A stretch of 64,000 nucleotides of DNA, taken from contig JAEMBT020000006.1 of assembly GCA_018873245.2 (NCBI GenBank), positions 1,615,855 to 1,679,854 on the forward strand, in the 5' to 3' direction. The translations under genes were made by a program, and so were the position numbers. Shown here one piece after another: positions 11,122 through 23,835 of the stretch; within the stretch, counting starts at the first letter, position 1; every line of letters begins with the position of its first letter. Below the pieces are notes generated by a model. The model saw nothing but the letters and a program-made list of their open reading frames with translations. It searched no databases and was not told the origin of the DNA. The stretch is from Archegozetes longisetosus. Lineage: Eukaryota > Arthropoda > Arachnida > Sarcoptiformes > Trhypochthoniidae.

Positions 11122-11693
11122 TTAGTATTTCTTAAAATTAATGTTGTTTTTTTATTGATAATATAAATTTAATTTTACAAATAGTTATACAAGTTTAGTC
11201 AATGATATAATCGCCCTCATTATCGATAACAACTCCCCATCTTTTGGTCAAATTTTGAATGCCCTCCCTATAGAAAGAGGGGGTTTGGAGGCAAACGAAC
11301 TTGATATCCCATTTCTGATACTCTCAATATTTGCAAACGTTTTATCGTTTAGGAAGTGCTGCAAAGATCCGAACAAATAGTAATCGGACGGTGTAATGTC
11401 TGGTGAGTATGGCGGATGAGGCAACACTTCCCATCCCAACTCCCGGACTTTGCAGCACTTCCTTAATGATAAAGCGTTTGCAAATATTGAGAGTATCAGA
11501 AATGGGATATCAAGTTCGTTTGCCTCCAAACCCCCTCTTTCTATAGGGAGGGCATTCAAAATTTGACCAAAAGATGGGGAGTTGTTGTCGATAATGAGGG
11601 CGATTATATCATTGACTAAACTTGTATAACTATTTGTAAAATTAAATTTATATTATCAATAAAATGAACGACATTACTTTTGAGAAATACTAA
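11122..11693. mobile_element. Palindromic mariner derivative, 572 bp, unit A only
   Basis: The ends are TTAGTATTTC and its complement, flanked by TA on both sides. The site in unit B (39083-39084) has a single TA and no insert, so target-site duplication is seen directly. Arms 11122-11366 and 11448-11693 are near-perfect inverted copies around an 81-bp loop. The minus strand (11248-11559) encodes the mariner C-terminal DD34D signature HPPYSPDITPSDYYLF, followed by SLQHFLNDKTF. The element is two head-to-head copies of a mariner 3' part and is non-autonomous. Confidence 0.88.
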
Positions 11694-12505
11694 TACATCG
11701 TTCTGCCTACGTTTTTCATGTTTATCTAATAAAAGAATAAGATCCTAAAACTGTTCTAATTGTTAATGCTCGACTACGCTCTTGGTCAGCGGTGTAACAG
11801 AAAAATCAATGAAAAAATCTGATTAAAATTCAAATAATTTATAGAAAATTGAATGATTCAAATAAAATTATGATTAAATCGAAAAATGAGTCTTGACAAA
11901 GAATTAAATGTTATCACTTGAAAGAGATTGTAATAATTCAAGGTTTACTTATGAGCTCATATTTGAGCTCAATTTGAAGTTTTAAAATATATAACTTAAC
12001 TTATTAGTAGAGTTATGAAAATATTTAATCGTGCTCTTTGAATAGTTGAATAAGATCTTTAGTCTGACTTAACAACTCTTATTTACAGTATATCGTTTCA
12101 AAAACTCAGAATTTATTACATTAATAATGAAATATTTTTATGTAGAACATGGATGTGTACTTAAGACTTGTATTCTCAGAACTCAAGCATTTCATAATGA
12201 TTTTGAAAATTAGAGGTTTCTAAAATCTAAATTGAGAATATAAAAACAGAGAAATTAAACCTTCTAGCTACACTGACTTGTTAAAATCACATTCTGCAAA
12301 ACTGACTTTTACGACGAAGAAACTACGTTCACGTCTAGAGTACTCGTAATCAGAAGGACGTACTGGCTGATAATTATAATAATTATGTTCAATTAAAAAC
12401 ATTTCTTTAACTAAAACTTCCTTATCGAAAACGAGTAATATTTAAAAAGTTGGCATTTTATAAAATCTTCAGCACAAAAATCATTAACACTATTCGAAAT
12501 ATGTC
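11694..12505. other. Upstream region of synthase copy A
   Basis: No gene. The sequence is well conserved with 39085-39904 in unit B, including a GAGCTCATATTTGAGCTC palindrome near 11952. Confidence 0.4.
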
Positions 12506-12541
12506 TATATAAACGAAGATATGCCAAGGTTTTTAGTTCAC
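12506..12541 (+). promoter_or_regulatory. Core promoter of fatty acid synthase copy A
   Basis: TATATAAA (12506-12513) is followed 29 nt later by an initiator-like TTTAGTTC with its A at 12535. This is the spacing of a TATA-initiator pair in arthropod promoters. The first ATG of the synthase is at 12621, leaving a leader of about 86 nt. The block is unchanged in unit B (39905-39940), although flanking DNA varies. Confidence 0.6.
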
Positions 12542-12620
12542 TTGAGAATTCATCTTTCTGATGAAAATATCAATGAAAGTAAATTTGATCTAACAAAACT
12601 TATATTAATCTGAGTTGAAT

Positions 12621-13837
12621 ATGGAGAAAAATGTTGATATTCAACTCATCCTTCAAGAAGGCGAAGAAATAGTGATAAGTGGACGTTTCCCTGAATCTGA
12701 CAGTACTGATGAGTTTGCAGAAAATTTGTACAGTAAAGTTGATATGATTACTGAAGATGATCGATGTTGGCCTACAGGTAAGATATACTGTTATCGATTT
12801 TAAATTTGACTTTTGACAATCAGATTTATTGGAACAAACGTGAAAACTTTTGTTGTAAATCAAAGAAATGCATTTAAAACGGTTATGCTCATTTTATTAT
12901 ATATTCAATACTTCTATGTATTTGTATCACTAAATATGTGACTCTAAGAATGTAATTACATATGAAGTTAAAAGTATAGGTGCTCTTCTTAAAATGAGTC
13001 TAAATTGTTATTCAAGTGCAAGGTTCAAATAATTATAATGAGATTTTTAATAAAGAAAAAACTTAGTTTAAAATCCAGTTATATTAAGACTTTATTGTAT
13101 TTCGAAAAGATTTTTAAAATTATTCGATTTATATAATTTTGGTTTAAATTAATTTCTCAGATCAGGATGTAATTAAAAATTTTATAATTTTATTGGAAAC
13201 CTTTTTCATTACTCCTCACAAGCACTAATTTTGCATAATACTCTTTATTAAACAAAATTGCTTGAAATATAGATCAAATATCACATAAAAGATTAAAAAT
13301 TCTTTAAACGATTAGTTTTCAATATTATTCAAAAACAATTTTCCTGTAGATTTATACAGCATGAATCAGCGTATGGGTAAATTAAAAGAAATTGATAAAT
13401 TTGACGGAGCATTCTTTGGTCTAATGTCGGAAGCAGCAGATGCTGTTGATCCTCATTCGAGAATTTTATTAGAAACGACATATGAAGCTATTTGCGATGC
13501 AGGTATTACTTGATAGCATTTTTAAGTAGCGGAAAAGTTTGAAACATCAAATTTTGTACCAAAGGTATAAACCCTCAAACACTTCGAGGAACCAAAACAG
13601 GTGTATATATCGGGTATTGATCGATAGGAATGCCTGATGGACAACCATCAGAAATTCAATACAATTCTCGTACTTCATTGAAAGATTCAGGATTTTGGAT
13701 TTCTGGAACTTCAAAAGCCTTTTATTCCAATAGAATTTCATTCTTTTTCGATTTCAAAGGACCATCAGCAGTGATAGATACAGCGTGCTCTTCGAGTATG
13801 GTAGCGTTAGATGCGGCTGTCACTGACTTGCGATTAG
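12621..13837 (+). pseudogene. Copy A exons 1-3: ketoacyl synthase, N-terminal half
   Basis: Exon 1 (12621-12777) holds the KS start VISG-x-GRFPES; six bases are missing relative to copy B, removing Met-Ser in frame. Exon 2 (13350-13502) has KLKEIDKFDGAFFG and ILLETTYEAICDAG. Intron 2 is only 62 nt (13503-13564). Exon 3 (13565-13837) carries the catalytic cysteine in DTACSSS and the preceding [13 protein letters not shown] at 13618, TCA in copy B, stops translation before the active site. The ATG at 12621 is preferred because an upstream in-frame TTG is not a normal eukaryotic start. Confidence 0.85.
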
Positions 13838-14598
13838 GTAATATCCTGCTCCAATTCACGGTTCTGGCCTTTATATTCATTTTTTGCTTAATTTAAACAA
13901 ATATTATGAAACTCTATAGAAAAATCATTGCATTATCAATTATTCAAGGCGTTCAGCCTGATGGTCAATTCCATCACTTATTACTACATCTTTTTGAATT
14001 CATACTTCAATTCTTGATAAGAAAAATTCAGTTGATTTGTTCATCAAACTCGATAATCAAAGTTAATCACAAAGCATGTGTTGAAAACTTTGACTGAATA
14101 ACAATCACAACTTTTCCCACAGTAGATTTCAATCATAGGCTAAAACTAGAATATTCAATTGAAATCATGTCATAACTCTTAAGTGGAGCATTTTTCCAAT
14201 TTAATTCATACATCTTAATATAAATAATAGACTCGACCGAAATAGAAAATCTCGATTCACTATCATTCAAAGAAGGGCTTTTCAGTATAGCTCAAATTAT
14301 ATTCAGAGTGTTCAGCGCTTAAATATACCTGTTAGTTATGTCGTAATTATGAAGAAAGAAAACAGATAAATTGAAAACATGAACTTAAAGGAAAAACGAG
14401 CTCTATTAATAAGTTTTTAGTTTCAATTCTACAATAATTAAAGTCAGCACAAGATTTAAGATTGAAACAACAATAAAAACTTGATTTCAAAATAATCTAT
14501 TTAAATCATTAAACAAATTTTTTGAGAATAATGAATGAATCTTAAATCATCTGATTATAAAATTTTCAATCATTAGGAAATTGTTGATTACATTTTAG

Positions 14599-16065
14599 GT
14601 AAATGTGAACAGGCAATAGTTGGTGGAATGAATATCTGTCTTCAACCATTCACAAATCATATATACCAAACTGTTAAGTCCAACTCTCCTGATGGTATTT
14701 CTAAAGTGTGGGACGAAGAGGCAGATGGATACGTACGTGGAGAAACAGTTGCATGTCTTTTCTTACAGAGAAAACCAGATGCAAAGCGTATTTACGCAAC
14801 TGTTTTGCATTCCCGAACAAACATTGATGGCTATAAGAAAATGGGTGCTTTCTTTCCATCTTCTGAATCTCAAAGTGATCTTATGGTTACTACATATAAA
14901 GAGGCAAATGTGAATCCTCTAGAAGTGACTTACTTTGAAGCACATGGAACTGGAACTAAAGTAAATGCTTACAAATTCTAATTCGAAATGTTTGATACAA
15001 AGTGATCTTTTTGTTAAATTGTTCGCTTTAAGGCCGGAGATCCACAAGAAGCTCGAGCTATATTTAATGCATACTGTGATGGACGCGAAGGAACCCTACC
15101 TATTGGTCTGTTGAAGAGCAATATTGGTCATGGAGAGGGTGCTTGTGGCATAGCTTCTATCACAAAAGTCATAGTCTCCTATGAGAATGAATGCATTGCT
15201 CCTAATCTGAATTTAAAACAATTGAAAAATGAAATATCAGTTATGTGTCCACCTTTATCCCAGTGACAGAAAATCTGACTTACATTCCAGGTACTTCTTA
15301 CTCGTTAGATATTATATGACAATATAATTGCTCGTGCAATATTGCAATAAAACTTTCATATAGTGAAATGGTTGGCATTAATAGTTCATACCCAATTATA
15401 ACGAGATTTCAGTATATTCAGTTAGTACTGTATTCATGTACACTGACTAGTGATAAAAACTTGAAGCTAACGTTCATTTCTGACATCCAACAATTTGTTG
15501 ATGAAAAATCTTACTAAAAATCAATCCATTGTTTTTGTATTCCAATCAGTCCTGAATTTATTCGGAAATGTCTTCAAATCTAAAATAGGTGGCAGTTATG
15601 CCAGAGTTATTAATATATTTTCTCGAAAATTCTCGCAAAACTTTCACAATTTTTAAGAATCAGCTAGTTATACTACTTTTCTCAGAATTCATTTATATTC
15701 GAATTTTACTTAAATTTAATCCAAACTGTCATCGAATAAATGCTATAATATCATATGATATTAAAATTGACTGGGAAAATTTTGGCATTTAGGTATTGCT
15801 GGAGTGAACTCATTCGGTGTCGGAGGAGTTAATGGACACACACTACTAAAACCTAACTATAAAGTGTTGGATAATAGCTCATTCAAAATAACCGACAAGA
15901 TCCCTCGACTGATAAATATTTGTGCTCGTAATGAAGATTCACTAAAAACTATCTTAAACTTCATCGAAAAGCATCCAAGCAAAATAACACAAGATTTTCT
16001 GGCCTTAATAAACGGTGTGATGAAAACCAAGCCATCACTCATTTCTGCTGGATTTCCTCATAGAG
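14599..16065 (+). pseudogene. Copy A exons 4-6: ketoacyl synthase, C-terminal half and linker
   Basis: Exon 4 (14599-14960) ends in EAHGTGT, the first catalytic histidine. Exon 5 (15033-15290) has KSNIGHGE, the second histidine, but a one-base loss near 15256 shifts the frame. Exon 6 (15793-16065) gives NSFGVGGVNGH, the KS C-terminal signature, then the KS-MAT linker ending at FPHRG. The exon 5/6 junction (CCAG/GTATTG) keeps phase with copy B. Confidence 0.83.
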
Positions 16066-16298
16066 GTCAATTTAGATTTATTTCTCATAATCTATATTGT
16101 TAGATAAGAGCCGAGTTCAAATAGTTGATAATCACAACTAGTTAGATTTCATTTAACTGCAGTTTCGGTCGAATCGTTGTTTGATGACGAGGGGAGAAGA
16201 ATAAGAATTTACTTTCAATTTTTTCAATTGAAATTTCATTTTTATAACTAATCGTACATTTTGATTATATAACTCGTTTTATTATTTTTTCATAACAG

Positions 16299-16883
16299 CC
16301 TCGATGTTAATAAAACCTTTGGGTGGAGGAGATGAACATCACAACTATGAATGCGTAAAACAATCATCAGTTTGGGTGGACAAAGTTTCAAAACCAATTT
16401 GGTTTCTATTTCCTGGACTGGGAGGTCAGTGGACAGCAATGGCAAAAGCATTGATGCCAATCGACATATTTGCTGATAAAATAGAAGAATGCGCACAAAT
16501 ACTTAAACCTCATGATATAGACCTGAAATATCTATTACTTTCTGATGATAAGAATACCATGTCTACTATAACTAACAAGTTTGTTGCAACGACTGCTATG
16601 CAGTTGGCTTTAACTGAAGTATTGTTTAGTTTGGATGTGATTCCCGATGGAATCATTGGTCATTAATTCGGTGAAATAGCATGTGCTTATGCTGATGGAT
16701 GTCTCACAACAGAAGAAGCGATGTTGACTTCTTACTGGAGAGGAGCTATCACGGAGAGTGATGAGAAAATCCCAAAAGGTTTGATGGCAGCGGTCGGACT
16801 TTCGTGGGATGAAACTAAAAAATGATGTCCAAAAGGAGTTTACGTGGTTTGCAATAACTCAAAAGAATTGGTTATCATATCAG
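16299..16883 (+). pseudogene. Copy A exon 7: malonyl/acetyl transferase core, nucleophile lost
   Basis: The exon encodes WFLFPGLGGQW, the oxyanion-loop glutamine region, then IPDGIIGH-stop-FGE. The catalytic serine codon of the GHSFGE elbow is TAA (16664-16666); copy B has TCA. A second stop, TGA at 16823, replaces a leucine. The rest (EIACAYADGCLT, SYWRGAI, AAVGLSW) is preserved. The donor is GTGAAT against GTAAAT in copy B. Confidence 0.85.
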
Positions 16884-17461
16884 GTGAATTGTATCTTAGA
16901 GCATTCTCTGAATCTTCAATGTTCATTCAAAGTCCGCAAAATATTATGTTAGTCTTTACACATTTTAACGCAATCTGATAGGACAACATTTAGGAAGACA
17001 AATATCACTTAAGTTGGCACTAAGCTAACTCTCTGGATATTAATCTCTTGCTATAAACTTGAGTCACTGCTCAATTAGCTGAAGTTGAATGATATGTTAG
17101 AAAGTTAAGCTAATTTACCTTAATTCTTAAATAAGAAAAAAGGCAGAGAAGTTCTGCACAAGTAAAAAGTGATTATTTCGCAATTAGATGAGATTTCCAA
17201 GGTTAAAAATGCAATTAAGATATTAAGAAGATTATGTAGTGGGTAAATGAAACAAAAATCTTACATTTAAGATCAATTTATTGTGAATTAGAAGTTTTAA
17301 TCATAACTTTTTAACAGAATATATTTTGAATTAATTAATCGGAAAATTAAGTCATTACCAGTTATTCATAACTAAACACTTATGTTAACTCAAACAGTTA
17401 ATGAATTGTTTAACAATAAATTCTTCTTTCCTGATGATAACTATTTTTTCTCGAAATTTAG

Positions 17462-18323
17462 GGACTTATAAAGAAACAAAAACATTCATAGAAAGCTTGA
17501 TTAACAAAAAAAATATTTGTTCGTCAACTCGATAACATTCAAGTACCACTTCACAGCCCTTACATGAAGTCTTCAGCTCAAAGAATGGGTGAAACATCAA
17601 GAAGAGAAATCTAAACCCCCAGAGAGCGTTCAAACAAATGGACATCGACTTCGATTCTAAATTTAAAATCGAGTGAAAAACTGGCAAAATATGCTTCTGC
17701 TGAATATTTTGTTAATAATTTGATAAATCCAGTATATTTTCATGATAAACTTGTAACTTTACCAAAGGATTCTATCGTTATAGAGATAGGACCACATGCA
17801 TTGTTTGCCAGTGTTATTCCTAAATCTTTGGAATCAGCCAATTATGTGCCTCTTATTAAGAGAGATCAGAATCAAACAAATCTCGAACATTTTCTTCTTT
17901 CTATTGGAAAATTATATCAGTTGGGAATCAACCCATCGATTGAGAACTTATATCCAAAAGTTGAATGGCCTATGGCCAGGGGTACACAATCGATAAGTTC
18001 ACTTATTAAATGGGATCACAAGGATTCATATGCTGTCAAGAAATTTCCTGAATTTAACTTCAGAGCAACAGCTTCTGACATGACACTTTCGATCTGTTTG
18101 GCAAATCCTGAATACAAATTCCTAGCGGACCATTGCATTGATGGCAAAGTTTTATTCCCAGCAACTGGTTATTTGATGCTCGCCTGGAGGCGATTGGCTA
18201 TGTCTCGAGGTCAACAGTGGACAAAAGTTCCTGTCTTATTTGAAGATGTTCAATTTCGCAGACCAATATTTTTGTCGGAAAGTGAAACAATTAAACTAAC
18301 TGTTAGGATTCTTGAGCCATCAG
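17462..18323 (+). pseudogene. Copy A exon 8: end of acyltransferase and start of dehydratase
   Basis: The first 200 nt are damaged by indels near 17510 and 17600. From about 17640 the frame is clean: KYASAEYFVNNLINPVYF and IEIGPHALFASV (the C-terminal MAT histidine region), then RGTQSISSLIKWDH and the dehydratase motif ADHCIDGKVLFP, which fits the H-x3-G-x4-P active-site pattern. The exon ends at CCATCAG before GTGATT. Confidence 0.82.
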
Positions 18324-19164
18324 GTGATTTTTTCTATCGAAAAATAATTACTACTACCATAATAATATATCTGTGTTAATCCGCGATTTCATGACTCATA
18401 TTTTGCTTAACTAATAGTATAAGTTAGACTTAATATAAAATCATATATTCATGTTCACGGTTTGCACTCAAAATTAATGGCTGTAATTTCACAAATGCAG
18501 AAAAGAGTCAGGTATGTATTAGTGGATAAATACAAAACTCTTGTGTTTCAGACTTTTTCGAATTTTCAAACCGACTAAAATTATTTGAATAAACTTAGAG
18601 GCATGTAATATGCGATAAATTTACCGCTTTTTGACTTGGAGACACAAAATACTTTCATCTAATTAATTTTTTTACTCTTATGTTAATACAAACGTTTTAT
18701 AAAGCTCGAAATAGTCGAGCCAAAAATTTGAATTTATAGCATACAAAAATTTCGAAAATTCATAAGAAACATTTTTTTGCTAAAAATCTTTTCAATTAGA
18801 TTGGCAACCAATAAAAAAGAACAGCATACAAAACCAATTAACTCAATTTTTTGAGAACATCTGATTTATTCAGAAATCAATTTCTTAGTTTCACTTGAAA
18901 ACTTAATAATTATCGATAGCTAAAGATAAACACAGTTCTATGTCAGTTTCCCTGTGCTATGCGTCAAACTTTTGCAAAATTTGGTTTGTAATTTGCTTTG
19001 ATTGCTACATTGAACATGAAATAAGTTTCATAACATACTCTATATAAAGATCGGATAGAAAACATACTATAACATCATTTTTGGTTGCTACCGAATATTA
19101 TTAAGCTTCTAAATGTACAATATTTAATTTATGTAAAAGTTTTATCAAATACTGTTTGATTTAG

Positions 19165-19961
19165 GGGAATTCGTTATACTGGAAAACAATAACATGGCAT
19201 CTTTTGGTCGTGGCCGTGTTTTAGAAGATGATACTCTCCATTCTCAAAATCTAATTCATAATCAAGAATTCAACACAAACAGTGATTCATTGATGTTGGA
19301 TTCTTATGGTGTATATAAAGAATTGCGAATTCGCGGTTATGATTATGGCCCAAAATTTAGAGGAATCCAAGAGATGAGAAACGAAAGTTTAGATAAAATA
19401 TACGGAAAAGTCAAATGGACTGACAATTGGATCTCATTTATGGATTCAATCCTACAATTGATGTTAGTAGCAGAATGTTCCAGGAATATTTTCGTTCCTG
19501 TAGCTATCACATCATTGAGATGTGACCCAAAAGTACTTTTCGATGCTATTGAAGAAAACAAACAAATGATTTATGACGAAGATTATTCTGAACAGCAAAC
19601 GGATCTGAAAACTAGGGCAGAAAAATTAGATAGTCAGCCTTTAAGCAATTTAAAATCTGATACTGAAACGGAAGGACAAGAATTGATTGAAATGCAAAAA
19701 ATAATGGAACCTGAGATCAAACAGTTTGAAGAGATTTTCAACACTGGCAAAGAAAAGTACATGTCTATCCTGCCCATTTATGGCGATACTCATTTGAAAC
19801 TCACTGTTGCCCCTGGTATTGAACTCAATAATCTTCTTACTGCTTCTATTCCTCGAATCAATACAACACACCCTAAATGTGAATCATATCAGTTTATCCC
19901 TAATGAAGAGAACGATGCCATTGACAACATCTACAAGAAACAGATTACAGAATATCTACAG
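19165..19961 (+). pseudogene. Copy A exon 9: dehydratase C-half and pseudo-methyltransferase start
   Basis: The exon is open throughout. It encodes VYKELRIRGYDYGPKFRGI, the second dehydratase hot-dog signature, then WTDNWISFMDSILQ carrying the catalytic-dyad Asp region, followed by a Glu/Lys-rich segment towards the non-catalytic methyltransferase fold. The acceptor is ...TTTAG/GGG and the donor CAG/GTACGA. Here copy A is the intact one; copy B has lost a G at the same junction. Confidence 0.82.
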
Positions 19962-20139
19962 GTACGAAATTTTTCACATTTTTGAAACGTTAAACAACAT
20001 TTGTAAATATTATTCAAAAGAATTTTGTCGCCAACTTTTAATCAGAAAGCATTTAAAACTATTTTCTATAAGGAATTTACAATAAATTCGAAAATCCATT
20101 ACAATTTAATGACTGAATACATTTAAAATTTCTTTTAAG

Positions 20140-20990
20140 GTTTGCTCCTCACTTGCAAATAAAGTTTTGAAAAATCTTGGTTTACATGAAACGATAGAAA
20201 TGGGTAGTTGTGACCTGGTTTCAAAAGAACTCATTCAGAGTTATTTGAGAGATGAAAAACAAGAATATGTATTACTCAAGATATTCAATGAAATTTTAAA
20301 TTTGTGTCGTGGTGAGAATAAAAATTTGTTGATTGGTCAAAAAGATAAACTTTCAAAACGAATTATAGATTAAATTCTTAACAAACCAGAATTTGATTCA
20401 ACCAAGGATATCATTAATCAAGTTTCAAAAAATGAACGCTTCATACGTCCTCTTCTCGATGTCGTCAGTGAGAACAATGTTCCCAAGAAAGAGATTAGAG
20501 TTGTTGAAATCAATTTAAGCAATGCCATTAGTGCTATAGATGTGGACAATTGTCTGGTTTCTGCTGTCGTATATTCTATAGCCGTTGACTACACTTTAGT
20601 TAATAATTCTACAGACAGTTTACCAGAAGATTTGAAGAATATGCCTTAAAAATTGATTGAATGGAATCCAAATGAAAGTATATTTCCTAAAGATATACAA
20701 TCAGTTGATCTCTTGATTTACAGAGACAGTTATGACTTATGGCATTTAAAACTCGATAACTTCTTACAAGAACTCTATTCAAAAGTTAGAGACAATGAAT
20801 TTTTACTTACAATATTTCGCTATACGATCACATTACCAGAACTTATATTGAATCAATTATGCAACAGCTATTAATGATTTGAGTTTAACTAAAAGAATAA
20901 ATGAGTTCAAAATAGAAGCACAAAAAATTAGACTCAGTGTTGTTTGTCATAAATCTGATTCGATCGGTTCTGTAACAGTACTCTTTTAAC
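20140..20990 (+). pseudogene. Copy A exon 10: pseudo-methyltransferase linker, truncated
   Basis: The exon starts VCSSLANKVLKNLG. TAA stops at 20371 and 20647 replace Gln and Tyr codons of copy B, a short indel lies at about 20867, and the homology ends near 20990. The 3' half of this exon (copy B 49005-49570, including the ER start NFRDVLIASG) and its donor are missing. Confidence 0.8.
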
Positions 20991-21002
20991 AGTACTAGTT
21001 TA

Positions 21003-21600
21003 AAAAAATTTTAGGCTCATAAGTAATACATTTATTCTATAATTATATTAGAATAGCTACTCCATCGCTAAGTTAATTAAAATTAAGGATAGTTCATATG
21101 AAAATAAGCATCATTGTTCAACAAACCCCCTCCATCAGTGCTTTGCAACAGTTTGAGTCTCATGCTTCAGATCCCGGCTTCAAATCCAAGGATTACCTAT
21201 TTTTTAAATACATTTTTTGTGATCAGTCGAAAAATCTTATGCATACTTTTTACAGTTTTAAAACTTGAACTTTAAATTAACTTTTATGATAGTTAAATTT
21301 TCTATTATCTAAACTAAGGTATATTTTTGACGATTTACACTACCGAATCAAAGTTCATGTTTTGAAACTGTAAAAAATGTATTCAAATTTTTGCTCAATC
21401 ACAAAAGTGAATGAAAAAATGTTTATCTTTGGATTCGAAGCCAAGATCTGAAGCATGAGACTCCCGAACTATTGCAATAGTTAAACAACGATGCTTATAT
21501 GAATTATCCTCAATTTTAATTAATTAAATTAAAGATGGAATAGTCATTCGAATGCAATTGTAAAATAAATGTATTTCCTATGAGCTTAACATTTTTTAAC
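21003..21600. repeat. Long inverted repeat in intron 10 of copy A
   Basis: Left-arm landmarks GGCTCATAAG, CTCATGCTTCAGATC and TTTTTACAGTTT recur as complements in the right arm up to about 21600. The arms are about 290 nt each around a short AT-rich centre. Each arm includes a tRNA-like stretch (left, 21128-21195) with AGTCTCATGCTTCAG followed by a B-box-like GGCTTCAAATCC. The outermost left arm, present in copy B, has been removed by the deletion that also took the end of exon 10. Confidence 0.7.
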
Positions 21601-21800
21601 AACTGTCGGAATATAGAGATTCGCTTATCAGTATCGCACGTTCCGTTGTAAGCTCAAGATTTTATGTGCTCTTGATCTTTCATAAATGTACTAAAAATCA
21701 ATTGAACTTGAGTGAAAATCAGCTTAATCTTTGTACTGCGATTTTATTATTCAATTTCAGCTATAGAAGTAAAATTTCAGTTTTTTATTTTGTTTATTAG

Positions 21801-22055
21801 GAAGAATTGTTGGAAGAGTCGAAAAGTGCTTTGCGGATTGTCTTATAGGCACTGATTTCGCTGGCCGTCGAACTGATACTGGAGAAAGAGTTTTCGGATT
21901 TTGTTGGGGTCGCGGTATTTCCACATTCGTTGATGTTAGAGAGGAATTGATAACCAAAATACCCGAGAACTGGTCAATGGAAGAGTCTGTAACTATTATG
22001 CCAACCTATTGTACAGTTTGGTATGGTGTCATCGATAGGGCTCAACTAAACAAAA
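21801..22055 (+). pseudogene. Copy A exon 11: enoyl reductase substrate lobe
   Basis: An intact exon with TDFAGRRTDTGERVFGF, VDVREELITKIPENW and SVTIMPTYCTVWYGV, matching the medium-chain-dehydrogenase-like ER of animal FAS. The acceptor is TTATTAG and the donor AAAA/GTATGA. It is nearly identical to copy B (50549-50803). Confidence 0.83.
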
Positions 22056-23835
22056 GTATGACAAAATACAATTCATTTTTCTAAAATAAAGATAATTTTA
22101 GATAATTCTGAACCAAAATATAAATTTAAACAATATAGAAAATCAACGTTATTTTCTTAATCGATAAAAATATATTTGTTTCTAGTTTAATACAATCTTT
22201 TATCTCAAACATTTTGCGAAAACGACAAGAACTGAGGGATGAACAATAACTTATGAATTTAATCATTGTTATTTAAACTTATGAAAAGAGATGTTAGCGA
22301 TTACATGATTAAAATTTTTTTACATTTGAACAATAGGATAGATTCTTGGATAAAACGAATCGTCGCCTGAACACTATAACGTTCTAAATGCAAAAGTATA
22401 TTAACGAGAAAATGCACTTTCAAGTTCGATGTTGTTACACACAAACAATGAGTTGAAGAATAATTTTCTAAAATATGTTACCAAGCAATATATGTGGGGT
22501 ACTTGTATTCCACTGTTCATTTTTCCTACTCTGTTTCTATCATTGATAACTCAGAACTGATTTATGCATTTAGAACTTTGTTGCACTCAAATCCCAAACT
22601 GAGTGCTATCAGGTTCTAAATGATCGAAAATCGATAAATAGCTAAATCGGAACAGATTTTTATAGAAGAAACTTTAAGGAAAAGTAGAAATGAATTTAGA
22701 ACACTTTATAAATGTTTCGACATTATTTTGTGAACAAATTTTCTTAGGTCGAGATTCGACTTGACTATTTTTACGTCTCATATCATCAGATATTTCATTA
22801 AGAAATTGTTTGAATCACTGAAAAAGTCAATTTTTATAAAGAAACGCATTTAACAGCAGTTTATTAAAGAATCGAATTTATCGATATAGAAGAAACCAAA
22901 GTAACTAAATCAACTTTAAAAAAATGAAATATCAGCAGAATATGATCCTCCTCATCGGACTTCTATGAGATTTAGTTTAAATAACTCAAAATATTGTGAA
23001 AACGCCTGTTTTACAAGTATTTTGCTCACCTAACTCGACTAATTAGGCGATTACGACCGAACCAGACATAAATTGACAAATTTGAATAAATACCAACATC
23101 AAGACCATGACAACGTATATGAATTCGTTAATATAATTAATTGATTTTGTCAAAAAAAGGATTTAGAACTTTATAGTACTCAGGCGACGAAATAAAATTC
23201 AATTTTATAGACTAAGAGATTGTTGCTCCTAATACTAAGTACTTAAAATCATCGTTGAGACAGGAAAATTTTTATTCAAGTCATACAAATTTGCCTTCAT
23301 AGGCTTGTTATAAAATTAAACTGCATCTAGTTCATATCATTACAATGAGAAATGTATTCCATTCAGTTAAAAGTAATTATCGAAATTTAAGCTAGTTTCA
23401 TTTGATTTTTACGAAAAAACTCTCTCGACTCATAGCTTTAGATTGAATTTTATGTAAATGTTTGTTCTTCCTCTGTGCCGGCTTCACAAGTATTTTCAGT
23501 TGAATTTTCTGCTTTAGTAGTATCAGAAGCGTCAAGTCTTAAAATGTCAAACAAAATTTTAATAAATATAACCTCTGCCAAAATATCTTGATAACAATTA
23601 CTATTGTACAATAAGATGCAAGTTTCTTAAGTATTTTTCGCACAAAATAGGAAAACGAGGTAAAATACAAAAATTTTCCTATCAGCATTTGAAAACAATT
23701 GAAATATTAAAATTCAGTTATTTTGTAGAATAAGGAATAAATTTAACATAAAATTCTATCATGAATTTTACAGGGTTCTTGAAAAATGTTTCGAATTTTA
23801 TTTAGAGTTTTGATTTATTTTTGTTCTATGATTAG

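Noticed and set aside
13906..14097. ORF of 63 codons in intron 3 of copy A
   Set aside because: It is not conserved in copy B and has no family motifs; chance open frame.
19343..19561. Minus-strand ORFs repeated in both units opposite exons 8-12 (for example 19343-19561, 47352-47570, 21757-21957, 24020-24205)
   Set aside because: They are antisense shadows of the fatty acid synthase exons and recur only because the exons are duplicated.
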